This document shows positions 23,525 through 34,669 of a stretch of 64,000 nt of DNA, piece by piece. The position numbers were made by a program, and so were the translations under genes. The stretch's first letter is position 1. Each line of letters opens with the position of its first letter. A model generated the notes under the pieces. The model was not told the origin of the DNA. It did not search any database and saw nothing but the letters and a program-made list of their open reading frames with translations. The DNA is from Typhlomys cinereus (Eukaryota; Chordata; Mammalia; Rodentia; Platacanthomyidae), in assembly GCA_023101885.1 (NCBI GenBank), contig JALPQD010000137.1:4244071-4308070 (forward strand), given 5' to 3'.

Positions 23525-23545
23525 ATTGAATAAATAATAAAAAAA
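23330..23545 (+). mobile_element. SINE with internal deletion
   Basis: Head ggctggagaggtggctcagg; B-box region lost (cctctgccttg joins ctgggctgaagc); (CA)n and aattgaataaataataa tail. Flanked by AGAAATTCATGGAAAA (23,314-23,329 and 23,546-23,561). Confidence 0.94.
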
Positions 23546-24900
23546 AGAAATTCATGGAAAAGAACAACATCGTCAACAAATGTTGCGGCAAAACTGGATG
23601 TCCACATGCAGAAGATTGAAAGTGGACCTGTAAACTTCTCGCCATGTACAAAAATTAATTCCAAACACATAAAGGACTTCAATATTAGGCCAGAGACTAT
23701 AGAAACCATAGGTGAAAGCGTAGGCAACTGCCTTGAGCTGATTGGCATAGGCCAACAATTCCTAAACAGAAATCCAATAGTACAGTCATTAAAACCGACA
23801 CTCAAAAATTGGGATCTTATGAAATTAATGAGTTTGTTTAGATAAAGAGCAAAAAGGTACCTAGAGAATGGGAGAAAATCTTTACTAATAATATATCTGA
23901 TAGAGCTCTATTATCCAGAGTGCACAAAGAACTTAGAAAACTGTACATCTAGAAGATAAATGGCCCAATTGAAAAATGGGCCTGGGAACTCAAAAGAAAC
24001 TTTTCCAGAAGTGAAAGTGAAGTGTCTAACGAATATCTTAAAAATGCTCCACATCCTTAGTCATCAGGGAAATGCAAATGAAACATCCATCCCTGAGATA
24101 TCACTTCACCCCAATCAGGATGGCAAAAATCCCCAATACAAACAACATGAAATGTTGGAGGGGATGTGGAGAGAATGGAACTCTCCTACATTGCTGGTGG
24201 GAATGCAGGCTTATACAATCACTCTGACGATCAGTCTTGCAATTTTTTAAAAAGTTACAGATTGAAATCCCATATGACCCCACTATTCTACTTCTGGTAA
24301 TAATCCCCCATAAAGCAAAAATTCACTTCAATGACATAAGCACAACCATGTTCATAGCAGCACTCTTTACAATAGCAAAGTCATGGAATCAACCCAATTG
24401 CCCAATATACAATGGAACACTACTCAGCCATCCAAAAAGTTGAGTTAATGAGATTTTCTGGGAAATGGATGGGATTAGAAAAAATTATATTGTTATATCA
24501 TAAACAGAAATTTAGACAACACATGTAGTCCCTAATAAATGGATCCTAGTTAAAGTTAAATTTCTGTAATATCCAGTGAAATGGCAAGGGATTATAAGCA
24601 GGTGGAAGGGGAAGGAATATCTAAACAAAACAAAACAAAAAAGGAAACCAGTAGACAAAGTAGGCCAAGGTCAAGTATCACATGTAAGTAGCAAGACATC
24701 TGGTTCAGCTCACTCTCACTTAACCTCCTGGTCACTTGCAACTGAACAGATTTGATTTCTCCAATCTGGGAGGATATAGGGACTGGCAGATAGATGGTAA
24801 CCATTAGGCAAATGGGACACTGACACTCCCCACCCATTGCTTTGTCCTACTCATATTTTTCTATCTTTGAGCCTCCTCTTATATTAAGATCTTAATTTAA

Positions 24901-25092
24901 AGGGCTGGAGAGGTGACTCTGCCTTGCCGGTGGAAGGTCCTGAGTTTAGATCCTAGACCCCATGTATAGATGCCGGGCAGAAGCGGGGCGGCCTGCGTAT
25001 TTGGTCCTGGTGGGCAGAACCTGTGAATCCCAGGGCAAAATAAACAGGAGGAGGTGGAGGCGGTCCATGGTGGTTCCCAAATTCACCCGTGG

Positions 25093-25142
<50 letters not shown>

Positions 25143-25202
25143 GCACGCGCGCGGCCGCGCGGGTGCACAATTGAATAAAAATAAAAAAATTCTAAAAAAA
25201 AT
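24901..25202 (+). mobile_element. SINE
   Basis: Nearly complete copy with a short A-box-region deletion, a long (CA)n block (25,095-25,140) followed by a CG-alternating stretch, and the aattgaataaaa tail. Flanked by TTAATTTAA (24,892-24,900 and 25,203-25,211) within the host L1 3' UTR. Confidence 0.93.
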
Positions 25203-25242
25203 TTAATTTAAGCAGTCTTATCTACAGTTAGGAGGTGACCTT

Positions 25243-25488
25243 TTTTTTATTAAAAATTTAATTATACATTTTAAAATTTTTTACCAGTTCCCTCCCTCCC
25301 CCCTCCTCCCCCTCCCCTTCCCCCAGTGCCTCCCCCCCAATTCCCAGAGAGTCCTTTATTGTGTACGCCTAACTCTCCACTGGGTCCTCCTCTCCGATGA
25401 CATATAAGGACCCAGTGGCATTTCCATAAGCCCTTTCTCTTGTTCCCCTTAAGCATAAGATCACTACTATGGCTGTCAATCCCTTGCC
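25243..25488 (-). mobile_element. L1 3' end of the variant-terminus subfamily, minus strand
   Basis: The terminal sequence is ttattaaaaatttaattata-cattttaaaattttttacc instead of the usual ccgctcatacaaacttaata; beyond that it rejoins ordinary L1 3' UTR. Flanked by AGGAGGTGACCTT (25,230-25,242 and 25,489-25,501). Confidence 0.92.
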
Positions 25489-26238
25489 AGGAGGTGACCT
25501 TCTATACCAATCAGGATGCAGCCAAGAGCAGTTCAGGGAAAGAAAAACTGAAAATTAAAAAAAAAAACTTAATTCAGAACACAAAAGACCCTATATTAAT
25601 TATCTGGAACCACAGCAGCAAAATGTGTCCCCATCCAAAAGCTCAGGGAAACCTGGAGAAGAAGGGGCTGGCAAGATTGTAAGCGCCTAAAGATGGGGAG
25701 GAACAAGGATGTGCAAGATATTTCACACAAGTTGAGGCAGCGGCAGCCAGAATTGGACTTTACCTAACTTGCACAAGGGCTGTCAGTGAAGAACCTCCCA
25801 AAGTCTAGCATGGATCACAGGCAGTAGGATCCTTAGAGGCAAGGGATTAACAGTCATAATAATTTCCATATAACAGGGAGCCCAAGAACGGGCCCTAGAC
25901 TACGCCACTGAGTCCTGAACCCTAAGTAGGTTAGAAGACTCAGGAAGATTTATCATTCATAAAAAAGATGTTCCAGGGGATGAGAGGAAGGAAGGAGATG
26001 ACACCAAGAGAGGGGGAGGGAGGAAGGTGGTGAAAGGAAGGGGAAAAGCGGGCAGAGTGCAATGGGGAATGACTGCAGACGGTGGGGGAGGAAGAAGACA
26101 CGGGTACCTATTGAGGTTGTTTGATTAGGAAAAAAATTAAATGTGGGAGAAAAAAATCAAGATTCAAACATAGTATAAAACAGGGCCTTATAATTTACTG
26201 TTTTAAGGAAATAGAACTGGCCCCAAGAAGAACCTTAC

Positions 26239-26530
26239 CTGTGGATATTTGTAAGCATTAAGAAGTGTTCCAATTTGGGCTGAAAGTTCCCTTGTTCTTC
26301 CAGTAATGACTGCTGTACATTTGCTTTCTCTTCTGCAGGTGAAATTATGGATGACTTTACCCCTTCCTGTGAGCCAGATGAAGGGATTCAGCAATGTGAT
26401 TTGACTACTTTCCCCGATGTTGTAAAAATTGTATCCCAGAGATATGTTAGGTAGAAGGTGGAGGTTCTTGTTGATCTCCTCAATGGTAAGAATCAATGCT
26501 ATAGCAAACTGATAGTTTTGGGGATTTATC
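26239..26530 (-). CDS. vomeronasal type-2 receptor, exon 2 (extracellular domain)
   Basis: V2Rs are class-C G-protein-coupled receptors of vomeronasal sensory neurons that bind peptide/protein cues through a large extracellular Venus-flytrap domain. This 292-bp exon is open: one base completing a codon, then 97 codons. It includes EEINKNLHLLPNISLGYNFY, WLTGRGKVIHNFTCRRESKC and ELSAQIGTLLNAYKYPQ, the standard start of the V2R ligand-binding domain. On the minus strand it begins after ccatgcag|G and ends CCACAG|gtaagg, a consensus donor. Entry phase matches exon 1 (exon 1 ends CTACA, exon 2 begins G). Two N-glycosylation motifs (NIS, NFT) are visible. Exon 3, expected to the left, is not found; retrotransposon sequence starts about 100 bp past the donor. 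Family assignment is firm; the individual orthologue is unknown. Confidence 0.88.
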
Positions 26531-26655
26531 CTGCATGGAGTACATAGAGAATATTAGGGAAACATCTTAATTATTATCTTCAAATCCAGTGCAGAGCAGT
26601 GTATAGTATGTGTTGAAGGAAACTTCCCCTCAAAATTTCTAATTGAGAATTTAAG

Positions 26656-26954
26656 TTTTTTTTAATTATTATTATTTATTCAACTGTGGGCATATGCGTG
26701 TGTGTGTGTGTGTGTCTCTGTGTGTGTGTGTGTGTGTGTGTCTGTGTATGTGTAGAACCACGGACGAATCAGGAACCACCATGGACGCCTCCACCTCCTT
26801 TTGCTCCGGGATTCACAGGCTTCGCCCTACCAGGACCAGAAGCGCAGGCCGCTCCCGGTTCCGCCTGGTGTCTATATGTGGGCTCTGGGATCCGAACTCA
26901 GGACCTTATGCCAGCAAGGCAGAGGCCTAACCCCTGAGCCACCTCTCCAGCCCC
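26656..26954 (-). mobile_element. SINE, minus strand, in V2R intron 1
   Basis: Tail ttattattatttattcaact, (TG)n (26,697-26,755), gaaccacggacgaatc and the head complement cctgagccacctctccagcccc. The copy looks young. No clear target duplication was found. Confidence 0.92.
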
Positions 26955-27747
26955 ATAAGGAGACTTATTTAAATTGGAATACTAATCTTCAGAAATTCAT
27001 GATCTTGGCTTATCTGTCTTAGACATAAAGAAGCAGCAGCAAGACTAACTAACTATAGATTGCCAGTTATGCTTCTATGTATAGGACGAACATCACAATT
27101 AAAAATTTAGATACATCAAAGTTTCTGCATGTAGATAGTAGGTAATTTTTCTATTTTTTATTTTGCATTGCTGATGTCTTCAATTATATATAGGTATCAT
27201 ACTGTACCTGATAAATACATATATATATTTGTACAGAATTTATGTCTCTATTTGCCTGGCTCTCCAATTTCATATTGAAAATCAGCACAGAAATAAAACA
27301 GTACCCATTTAATGGTGAAAAAAAATGATTATTATAAACCTAAGTGTATATGTTCATGTAATTGATCACAAACCCAAGTATATATGTTTGTATAATTGAT
27401 TGCAAACCCAAGTGTATATATTTATGCTGATGCAACAAAAGGAAATTTGAGGCTTCCCAATAATTTATAAAGAAATGTAAAGCAACATAGTTAAATCTAT
27501 TTGTAAAGTCATGCATTCAGTGATATCCCTGAAAGCTAGAAAGAATAAAGTAAAAGATATTTTACTTTTCCTAAAAGTTCATATTATTTTTTACCTAAAA
27601 ATATCACACTCACAAAAATCTAAAACATGTAAAAACTTATTTGAAAAAACTTTGAAACCAAATTATCATTTTCCTGGACACATGAAATAATTAAAAATAA
27701 AATGCCTGTCTATAAACAGATAAAATGACAACCAAAAAGTTGTTCAA
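26955..27747. other. V2R intron 1, unassigned AT-rich DNA
   Basis: AT-rich, with a 34-bp triplet repeat at 27,336-27,437. No exon or named repeat seen. Confidence 0.5.
27336..27437. repeat. 34-bp tandem repeat, 3 copies
   Basis: Units begin at 27,336, 27,370 and 27,404 (aaacc[t/c]aagt[g/a]tatat...attgat), period exactly 34. Confidence 0.85.
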
Positions 27748-27902
27748 TATTAAAGGATGCTCCGGGGATGGGAGGGGGAGGCAGTGGGGGATAGGGAAGA
27801 AGGAGGAGGGGAGGGGGGCATAGGAGGATGGGGAGATGGAGGGAGGAAAGGGACTGTTGTACCTGTTAAGTTTGTATGAGTGGAAATAAAAAAATATAAA
27901 AA
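27748..27902 (+). mobile_element. 5'-truncated L1 3' end, plus strand
   Basis: attaaaggatgctccgggga, G-rich tract, and gtttgtatgagtggaaataa with poly-A: the last 150 bp of an L1. The target duplication is not clear. Confidence 0.88.
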
Positions 27903-28761
27903 AGAATATATTCTGAAGCTACAGTGTATTAGTGTGATCAATCTTGATGTTAATAAGCATATTTTAACCAAAAGCTATAATATAACCTCAGCATTATTCA
28001 AATAAAGCAGAAAATATTTAATTAACTGAGATAATATTTTCCTGAATTTCTAAAGAAACTAGTATTAAAGACTCATCCAGTGAGTTTTGTGAAATTCTCC
28101 CCATACTTTTTCAAATAGAGGTGGTCTCTCAACACAAAAATTATGTGGGTGCTGAATTTCACTCTCTTTGGGAACATCACATTTCATTCCATACATATAT
28201 CAGCATGTCAATTTGTGTCATGAGAAAAAATAGAATTAGAATTTGTCAATGTCCGTAAGATTAAAAAAAATTAGTCTTATGGTCATGTATTCTTCATGTG
28301 TGACTACATTTAACTGAACCAGACTTAGCACATTAATAATTCTCCAATGTGTTTTCTAGGCAATTTACATTACTTCTTAATTTTGCAATAAGAAAACTGT
28401 AATCCTATTTTAGGAAATGCATTCAAAGTGGTTGAGTGAAAAAAATTCCTCAGTTTTTATGATACAGTTTTATGTGAGCATCTTATATGAACAGGAATAT
28501 TTTATCTCAATAGAAACATTTTGGATATTTTTTATGCAAGTCAGCAGGCTGCAGAAAGATCAAGAAGTGATCATTTTAGCTTTTGGTATGTATGTAAGGA
28601 GGAATGAATGAAATGGTCAAAAATAGCACATTTCTGACCCTGAGGTGTATGTTTATGTATAATAGTTACTTCACTAAAGATCTAACAGTGAGTCCTGCAA
28701 TGTTACTGATAAAACAATTTTCCTTGTTCTAGAGAAAATTTTCCTTTTGTTTGGAGAACGT
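27903..28761. other. V2R intron 1, nothing recognised
   Basis: AT-rich DNA without a recognisable exon, repeat or RNA gene. Confidence 0.5.
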
Positions 28762-28778
28762 TACAACATCCTCTTTTT

Positions 28779-29113
28779 TTATTAATACATTTTTTATTAT
28801 TATTTCAGCTCATACAAACTTAATAGGTACAACAGTTCCCTCCCTCCCTCCTCTTCCCCCCCGCAACCCCCCTTCTCCCTCCCTCCCCATCCCCCAGTGC
28901 CTCCCGCCCCAATTCCCAGAGAGTCCTTTCTTGTGCATGCCTGATTTTCCTCTGGGCCCTCCTCTCCGATGACGTACAAGGACCCAGTGGCCTTTCCCTG
29001 AACCCTTTCCCGTGTTCTCCTTAAGTATAGGAACACTGCTGTGGCTGCCAATCCCTTGCCTCCAAGGATCTTGATGCCTTTAGCAGATGCTAGACTTTGT
29101 GAGGTCAATAGTG
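28779..29113 (-). mobile_element. 5'-truncated L1 3' end, minus strand
   Basis: Poly-T and 3' UTR complement (cagctcatacaaacttaata ... tgaggtcaatagtg). Flanked by the 17-bp duplication TACAACATCCTCTTTTT (28,762-28,778 and 29,114-29,130). Confidence 0.95.
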
Positions 29114-29130
29114 TACAACATCCTCTTTTT

Positions 29131-30475
29131 CTGTTGGATAGGTTTGCTTGGACATGGAATGCTCAATCATTTTGCATCTATTTCTTTTGGGTATAAAAAG
29201 GATTCCTCTTCACATTGGAAAGCACACAATGGTAGATCTGATTGGTGTTGCCATTTCCTGCAGAGTATTTAGCCCTGAATTCAGCAAGTGGCATTAATAA
29301 TTATTTTCTTAAAGTAACCAAGGGATTCCTGAACCTGCTCAATTCAAGACAAGAATCCTGCAGTCCTGATACTTTCTAGTGCTCAATCATTGGTAGCAAA
29401 CATCTGAATCAGACTGTGTACTCAGCAATAACAATATGGAAATGCATTTTACAGAATTGGGGAATCTATGTGTATAGTGATAACCATGTGCAAAAGGGTT
29501 TTATACTTTGGGGAAATTATGTACACAGAGATACTATGTGAAAATGCATTTTAAAGATTTGGAGAAATACTATAAGTAAAATAACAATAATAAACTTTTG
29601 CAAATTCATATTACAGAATTGTCAATGCTTGTGACCCTGATTCAAAAGCACACAAGGTTGTGAAAGGCAACTCCTGTCATTGGAACCTCTGAAAAAGGTT
29701 ATAAACAATCACCAATTTAACAGAATCCTTTGGTTTCATTAGAGAAAAATATTTCATTCAGATTCTCTGTTATTGTGCCTCATTTATCTATTTTCTAGAA
29801 ATTTCATGACAGATATGTCATTGATAATATGCAATAACCAATTGTGTCCCTTTCAGTTATCACAGGCAAAACAAGAAAGGATGCAGATCTCAGAGCTGAC
29901 TCATTTTTTTTTCTCTTTTGCATTGCAACACCTAGAGACACATTTATGCCTGGCATGAAGAAATGGTTTATGGAATCTTTGGAAAGAAAAATTGAATACA
30001 CACACTAAGAATCATGGCTGAGCACTTTGGGCACAAATGTCCATACCATATGACTATTAGGCATTATGTACAAATACTGTAAACATTATCCTGTAATATT
30101 CTAATGGAAAGTAAGACTCCTGGAAGCCTCTGAATATGCAGCTCATGTCAGAGTTCTGATTGAATTTCTAAGTGTATCCTTTCATACCATTAACAACAGG
30201 TGTCTGGAAGTACACAGGCAATGGAGGAACATAAGAGTGTTGTATCTAACTTTGTATCCCTGAAAAAGAAAGGCTAAAAGGATGATTACATTTTCAAATA
30301 TTGTTAGATACTCAGAGGAAGCAGGCAAAATAAACTTTAGTTACGTTGAATAAGTTGGATAGCTTAAGAAGAAGAGAACAAGAATTATGGAGAACATCTG
30401 TTCATGCACAGACTTCCTAAGCATTATTCAATGACATATTTGAGCTGAAAACTAGTGAAGGAAGAAGGTACTTAC
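29131..30475. other. V2R intron 1, mostly single-copy
   Basis: No exon seen apart from the flanking coding exons. It contains a 51-bp tandem triplet. The donor of exon 1 (GTAAGT, minus strand) is at 30,475-30,470. Confidence 0.5.
29431..29583. repeat. degenerate 51-bp tandem repeat, 3 copies
   Basis: Units start at 29,431, 29,482 and 29,533, each with a core like atgtgaaaatgcattttaca and a ggggaa segment; a partial fourth may follow. Period 51 although the copies are diverged. Confidence 0.7.
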
Positions 30476-30675
30476 TGTAGAGAAATGTGTGTGCTGTCAA
30501 CCCCTTCAGTGTGTGAGGACGTTTGATATGTATACAGAGGAAAGAAAGCACCAATCATTACATCTCCATCATGGTGCACACTATCATCCACTCGATGAAA
30601 ACACCTGTGTCCAATGTGCTTTCCAAAACTGACAGGAAAGATAACGCTCCAGGAGATGCAAGCCAATGTGAACAT
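30476..30675 (-). CDS. vomeronasal type-2 receptor, exon 1 (signal peptide)
   Basis: 200 bp coding: 66 codons plus two bases. The chosen ATG (30,675) gives a hydrophobic signal peptide MFTLACISWSVIFPVSFG followed by the V2R N-terminal pattern: a Cys (RCFHR), an acidic stretch, and DGDVMIGAFFPLYTY, the hallmark of class-C receptor N-termini. The frame is also open upstream to an ATG at 30,753, but the first segment does not look like a signal peptide, so the inner ATG is preferred. The exon ends CTACA|gtaagt, an excellent donor; its phase fits exon 2 at 26,530 (intron 1 about 3.9 kb). No disabling change is visible. Whether the gene is functional cannot be judged without exons 3-6, which are not in the window. 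Confidence 0.86.
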
Positions 30676-32254
30676 CTTAAAGGGACTAGCAGAGAATAAG
30701 CAGAAACTGAATATGCTATTATCAGCATGGTTCATGTAATCTGACAGGTACAAGGTTACCTGTGTGTGGTTATTATGTTGCAGGATGGAGAGTCATCTGT
30801 ACACTACATTCTCATTCCCCCTCATCACTTTTCACCCTCAGGCTTCACAGCTGAGATATTCGGTCCATTTGAAAAACGAGTTGGAAAACACATCTGAAGA
30901 GCACTGTCTCAAGCCACAGGAGTCCTTAAACATCCAACACCAAGGATTAGAGGATTACCGGAACTACTGTCTAGGGGAATATAAAAACACTCAAGACAAT
31001 GTCCATTAGTGATAAGATTGCAAGAGCCTGAAGGGAGACCAGAGTGTGGCCAGATATGTCTTCTGGACATGAGAGGGCTAACACATCCAGGAACACACAC
31101 ATAAAACATGGAAATATGTATTTCTTATCAAATTGTCCTCAGGAAAGGAAAGAGAAGTCAAGTGTCCCCCACCTCCCTAGGAGACTGATGATGATCCATC
31201 TTGATAAGTAGGGAGGGAAGGCACTTTCTTCAGTGGTTGACCCATGGAATCATCCAATGGGGCCCCTCATACCAAAAAGGATAATAGGAGAGAGACTGGA
31301 AAGGAAGAAGGGAAGGAAAAGAAAGATGGGATTGGAGATAAGGTGTGAAAAGGTTATAAAGTCACTGTATTCATGTGTTAAACAATAAGAGAATAATTAA
31401 AAAAAGGAGTTCATGTAGCTTAAGCTACCTGAAACACTGACTCAAAATAAAAAACAAACAAAAAACCAATAACACCAATGTTCACTCTGGAGAGTAGTTG
31501 CAATGAAGATGGATTGTGGGAGGAACATTTTAGCATGAGCATGCCAGATGGAAAACTGACATGAGTTCGGTCAAATCATAGCAGATTCTTGATGAAGACC
31601 AGAGCCAGGAGGTGGCTAAGGGCACAGCTCTGTGTGCTTCATCCCTGAGATAAGAATTGCTTGTTGCCCTTTTAACAGAATGCATTGTATGCTCCAAAAA
31701 AACCCCAGCATCTTTATCCTTCATGGCATCTGCTGAGGCAGGACAATTTTTTTTTTGCCTGTACAATAAATAAATTTGCTTGGATTGATCTGGCCTGCTG
31801 TGTCTCCATCTGAGTCAACGGTCTAATTGATCCCAGCTTTTCTGTATGTGTTTTGTCTTTTTCTTCATTCTTGCATTGCCCCAACAGAGCAATACCCATG
31901 AGTTGTAAGTAGTTCAGTTGCACAAAAATCATTTGGAATTATTAAGATGATAGGAAAGTTAGAAAGCATCTATACCAGTTGAGGCATTTCTAGAAAAGTA
32001 GGGAAATATGTCCAGATTAGTAACATACCCAGGGTTCACTGGAGCTACCTAACATACCTTGTGCATCACATTAGTGTATGTATATCACTTGAGTGAATAG
32101 TATCCCCCAAGGGCATACATTCCCCCTCATCTGAAAAACCAGCAAATCATCAAAGTTTGGAACTCTATATCAGTTGTTCAGTATCAATTCAGAGCCAAGT
32201 TGCATAAATGTGTGTGTAATATAACAAGAAAGACATTTAACAATTTCTGGGGCA
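30676..32254. other. V2R upstream region, nothing firmly recognised
   Basis: This should hold the V2R 5' UTR/promoter on the minus strand. An A/G-rich stretch near 31,190-31,410 could be an old L1 3' tail. No TATA box or other gene can be assigned with confidence. Confidence 0.4.
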
Positions 32255-32269
32255 GTGACATTTTCCTTT

Positions 32270-34654
32270 TTTTAATTTTTTTTTATTTTTTAACATTTTT
32301 TATTATTATTTCCGCTCATACAAACTTAATAGGTACACCGGTTCCCTCCCTCCCTCCTCCTCCCCCTCGACTCCTCTGCTCACCCTCCCCTCACCCCTCC
32401 CTCCCCACCCCCAGTGCCTACCCTCCCCCAATCCCCGGAAAAATCCTTTAATGTGCATGCCAAACTCTCCTCTGGGTCCTCCTCTCCGATGACGTACAAG
32501 GACCCAGCGGGGCATTTCCCTGAACCCTTTCCTTTGTTTCCCTTAAACATAGGAACACTATTTTGGCTGTCAACCCCTTGCCTCCAAGGATCTTGGTGCA
32601 TTTAGCAAATGCTAGACTTTGTGGGGTCAATAGTGTGTTGGACATTTGCAGGGCATGCAAGGTCCAATTATGATTGCTTCGGCCCTAACTTGTGTGGAGT
32701 ATCTTGCATATCATTGCTCCTCCCATCCTTGTGCTCTTACAATCTCACCGCCCCCTCTTCCCCAAATTTCCCTGAGCTTCAGGATGGGGAGAGATTAGGC
32801 TGGCCTAGTTCTAGGTAGTTGATATAGAGTCTCTGAAGTTCTGGATTATGGTTTGTTGATTTTCTTTTGTGGTTTTGCTGCTCCTGCAATGCCCTTCACT
32901 CCATCCCGATGGGTATTGGATGTCACCCCCTGGCCAGAGATACAAAGCTATTAAACTAGAGTCTTGTTATAAGAGTATATTCAAAGGTAGATGTATTAAA
33001 AGTAGGAAACTACAGTGAGGCAGGGATCAATCACCCATTTGCAAAATGGTTACTTATTATCTGCCAGGCTATATGCCCTCCCCTTCTGGTGAGATCACAC
33101 CTCCTCAGTTGTAAATGATCAGGTACGAAAAGTCTTAACCAGATGTCTCATTGCTTACTTGCAGTCCTTGATGGAGGCCTATTTTCTCTGCTGTAACATG
33201 GTCCCCTCTCTCCTTTTGTTCATACTCCTTGCAATTACTGTATTACAGAGATTTATCTTTGAGTGTATCTAGGTGGGCTGGGTGGGTTTGGTACCAGGAG
33301 CCACCTACTAGGGAGTACATACGGCGCTGAATTTTCTGGGTCTGGGATACTTCACTAAATATAATTGTTTCTAATGACATCCATTTCCTGGCAAATTCCA
33401 GTAATTCATCATTTTTGATGGCTGAGTAGTACTCCACTGTATAGATGTACCAGTTTCCTTATCCACTTGTCAACTGTTGGACATTTGGGTTGATTCGATG
33501 ACTTTGCTATTGTAAACAGTGGTGCTATGAACATGGTTGCACTTGTGCTATCGAGGTGAACCTCTGCTGTATGGGGGTTTTTTCCCAAAAGTGGAATTGC
33601 AGGGTCATATGGCATTTCAATCTTTAATTTCTTTAAGAATCTCCAGACAGCTCTCCAAAGTGGCTGTATGAGCCTGCATTCCCACCAGCAATGTAGGAGA
33701 GTTCCCCTCTCTTCACATTCTCTCCAGCATTTGGTGTTGTTTGTATTGTGGATTTTTGCCATCCTGACCGGGGTGAGATGATATCTCAGGGAAGTTTTGA
33801 TTTGCATTTTCCTGATAGATAAGGATGCAGAGCATTTTTAAAGATATTTGTTAGACATTTTAATTTCATCCCTGGTAAAGTTTCTTTTAAGTTCCAGGGC
33901 CCATTTTTTAATTGGGCCATTGGTTTCCTTGGTGTTTAGTTTTCTAAGTTCTTTGTGTACTCTGGATAATAGAGCTCTATCAGATATGTGGTTAGTGAAG
34001 ATTTTCTCCCATTCTGTGGGTTGCCTTTGAGCTCGTGTTACAATCTCTTTATCTGAACAGAAGCTCTTTAATTTCACAAGATCCCAACTGTTGAGAGTTG
34101 GTAGCAGTGACTATGCCACTGGATGTCTGTTTAGGAACTGTTGGCCTAGCCTAATCAGCTCCAGGGAATTTCCTACCCTTTCAACTATGGTTTTTTTAGT
34201 CTCTGGCCTTAAATCAAGGTCCTTGATCCATTTGGAATTAAGTCTTGTGCAATGTGACAAGTACGGGTCCAGTTTTAATCTTCTACATGTGGAGATCCAG
34301 TTTTGCCAGCACCATTTGTTGAAGATGCTGTTCTTTTTCCATTGGATTTTTTGGGCCCCTTTGTCAAAGACCAAATGGCTGTAATTTTGTGGGCTTATAT
34401 CTGGGTCATCAACCCTTATCCATTGATCTGTATGTCTGTTTTGGAGCCAGTACCAGGCTGTTTTTATAACTATGGATTTGTAGTATAGAGTAAGGTTTGG
34501 TATGGTAATACCTCCAGCAGTGTTTTTGTTGCTCAGGATTGTCTTTGCTATCCTGGGTCTTTTGTGCCTCCATATGCATTTTGAGATTGTTTGGTCAACT
34601 TCTTTGAAGAATTGCTTTGGGATTTTAATTGGTATAGCATTGAATTTGTGTATT
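32270..34654 (-). mobile_element. 5'-truncated LINE-1 (3' UTR plus ORF2 C-terminus)
   Basis: On the minus strand: ORF2 C-terminal region (34,654-33,300, with [38 protein letters not shown]), a complete 3' UTR of about 1 kb and poly-A. Flanked by GTGACATTTTCCTTT (32,255-32,269 and 34,655-34,669). Low divergence from the L1s at 42 and 59 kb suggests a recent insertion. Confidence 0.95.
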
Positions 34655-34669
34655 GTGACATTTTCCTTT

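Larger units (their letters stand above)
6720..26140 (+). mobile_element. old near-complete LINE-1, exploded by nested insertions (host L1)
   Basis: Pieces in order on the plus strand: 5' UTR (about 6,720-7,390), ORF1 N-terminal part (7,400-8,080), ORF1 C-terminal part (11,106-11,340), ORF2 start and endonuclease (about 11,410-12,561), ORF2 RT to C-terminus (21,815-24,540 in blocks), and 3' UTR with A-rich end (24,540-26,140 in blocks). The gaps are filled by an ERVK-like fragment, a second complete-length L1, L1 3' ends and SINEs. About 150 bp of ORF1 (at 8,080/11,106) and about 480 bp of ORF2 (at 12,561/21,815) are missing. All reading frames are broken. Confidence 0.85.

Noticed and set aside
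30676..30753. Longer V2R N-terminus starting at the ATG at 30,753
   Set aside because: The extra 26 residues are not hydrophobic as a signal peptide and the inner ATG gives a standard V2R start.
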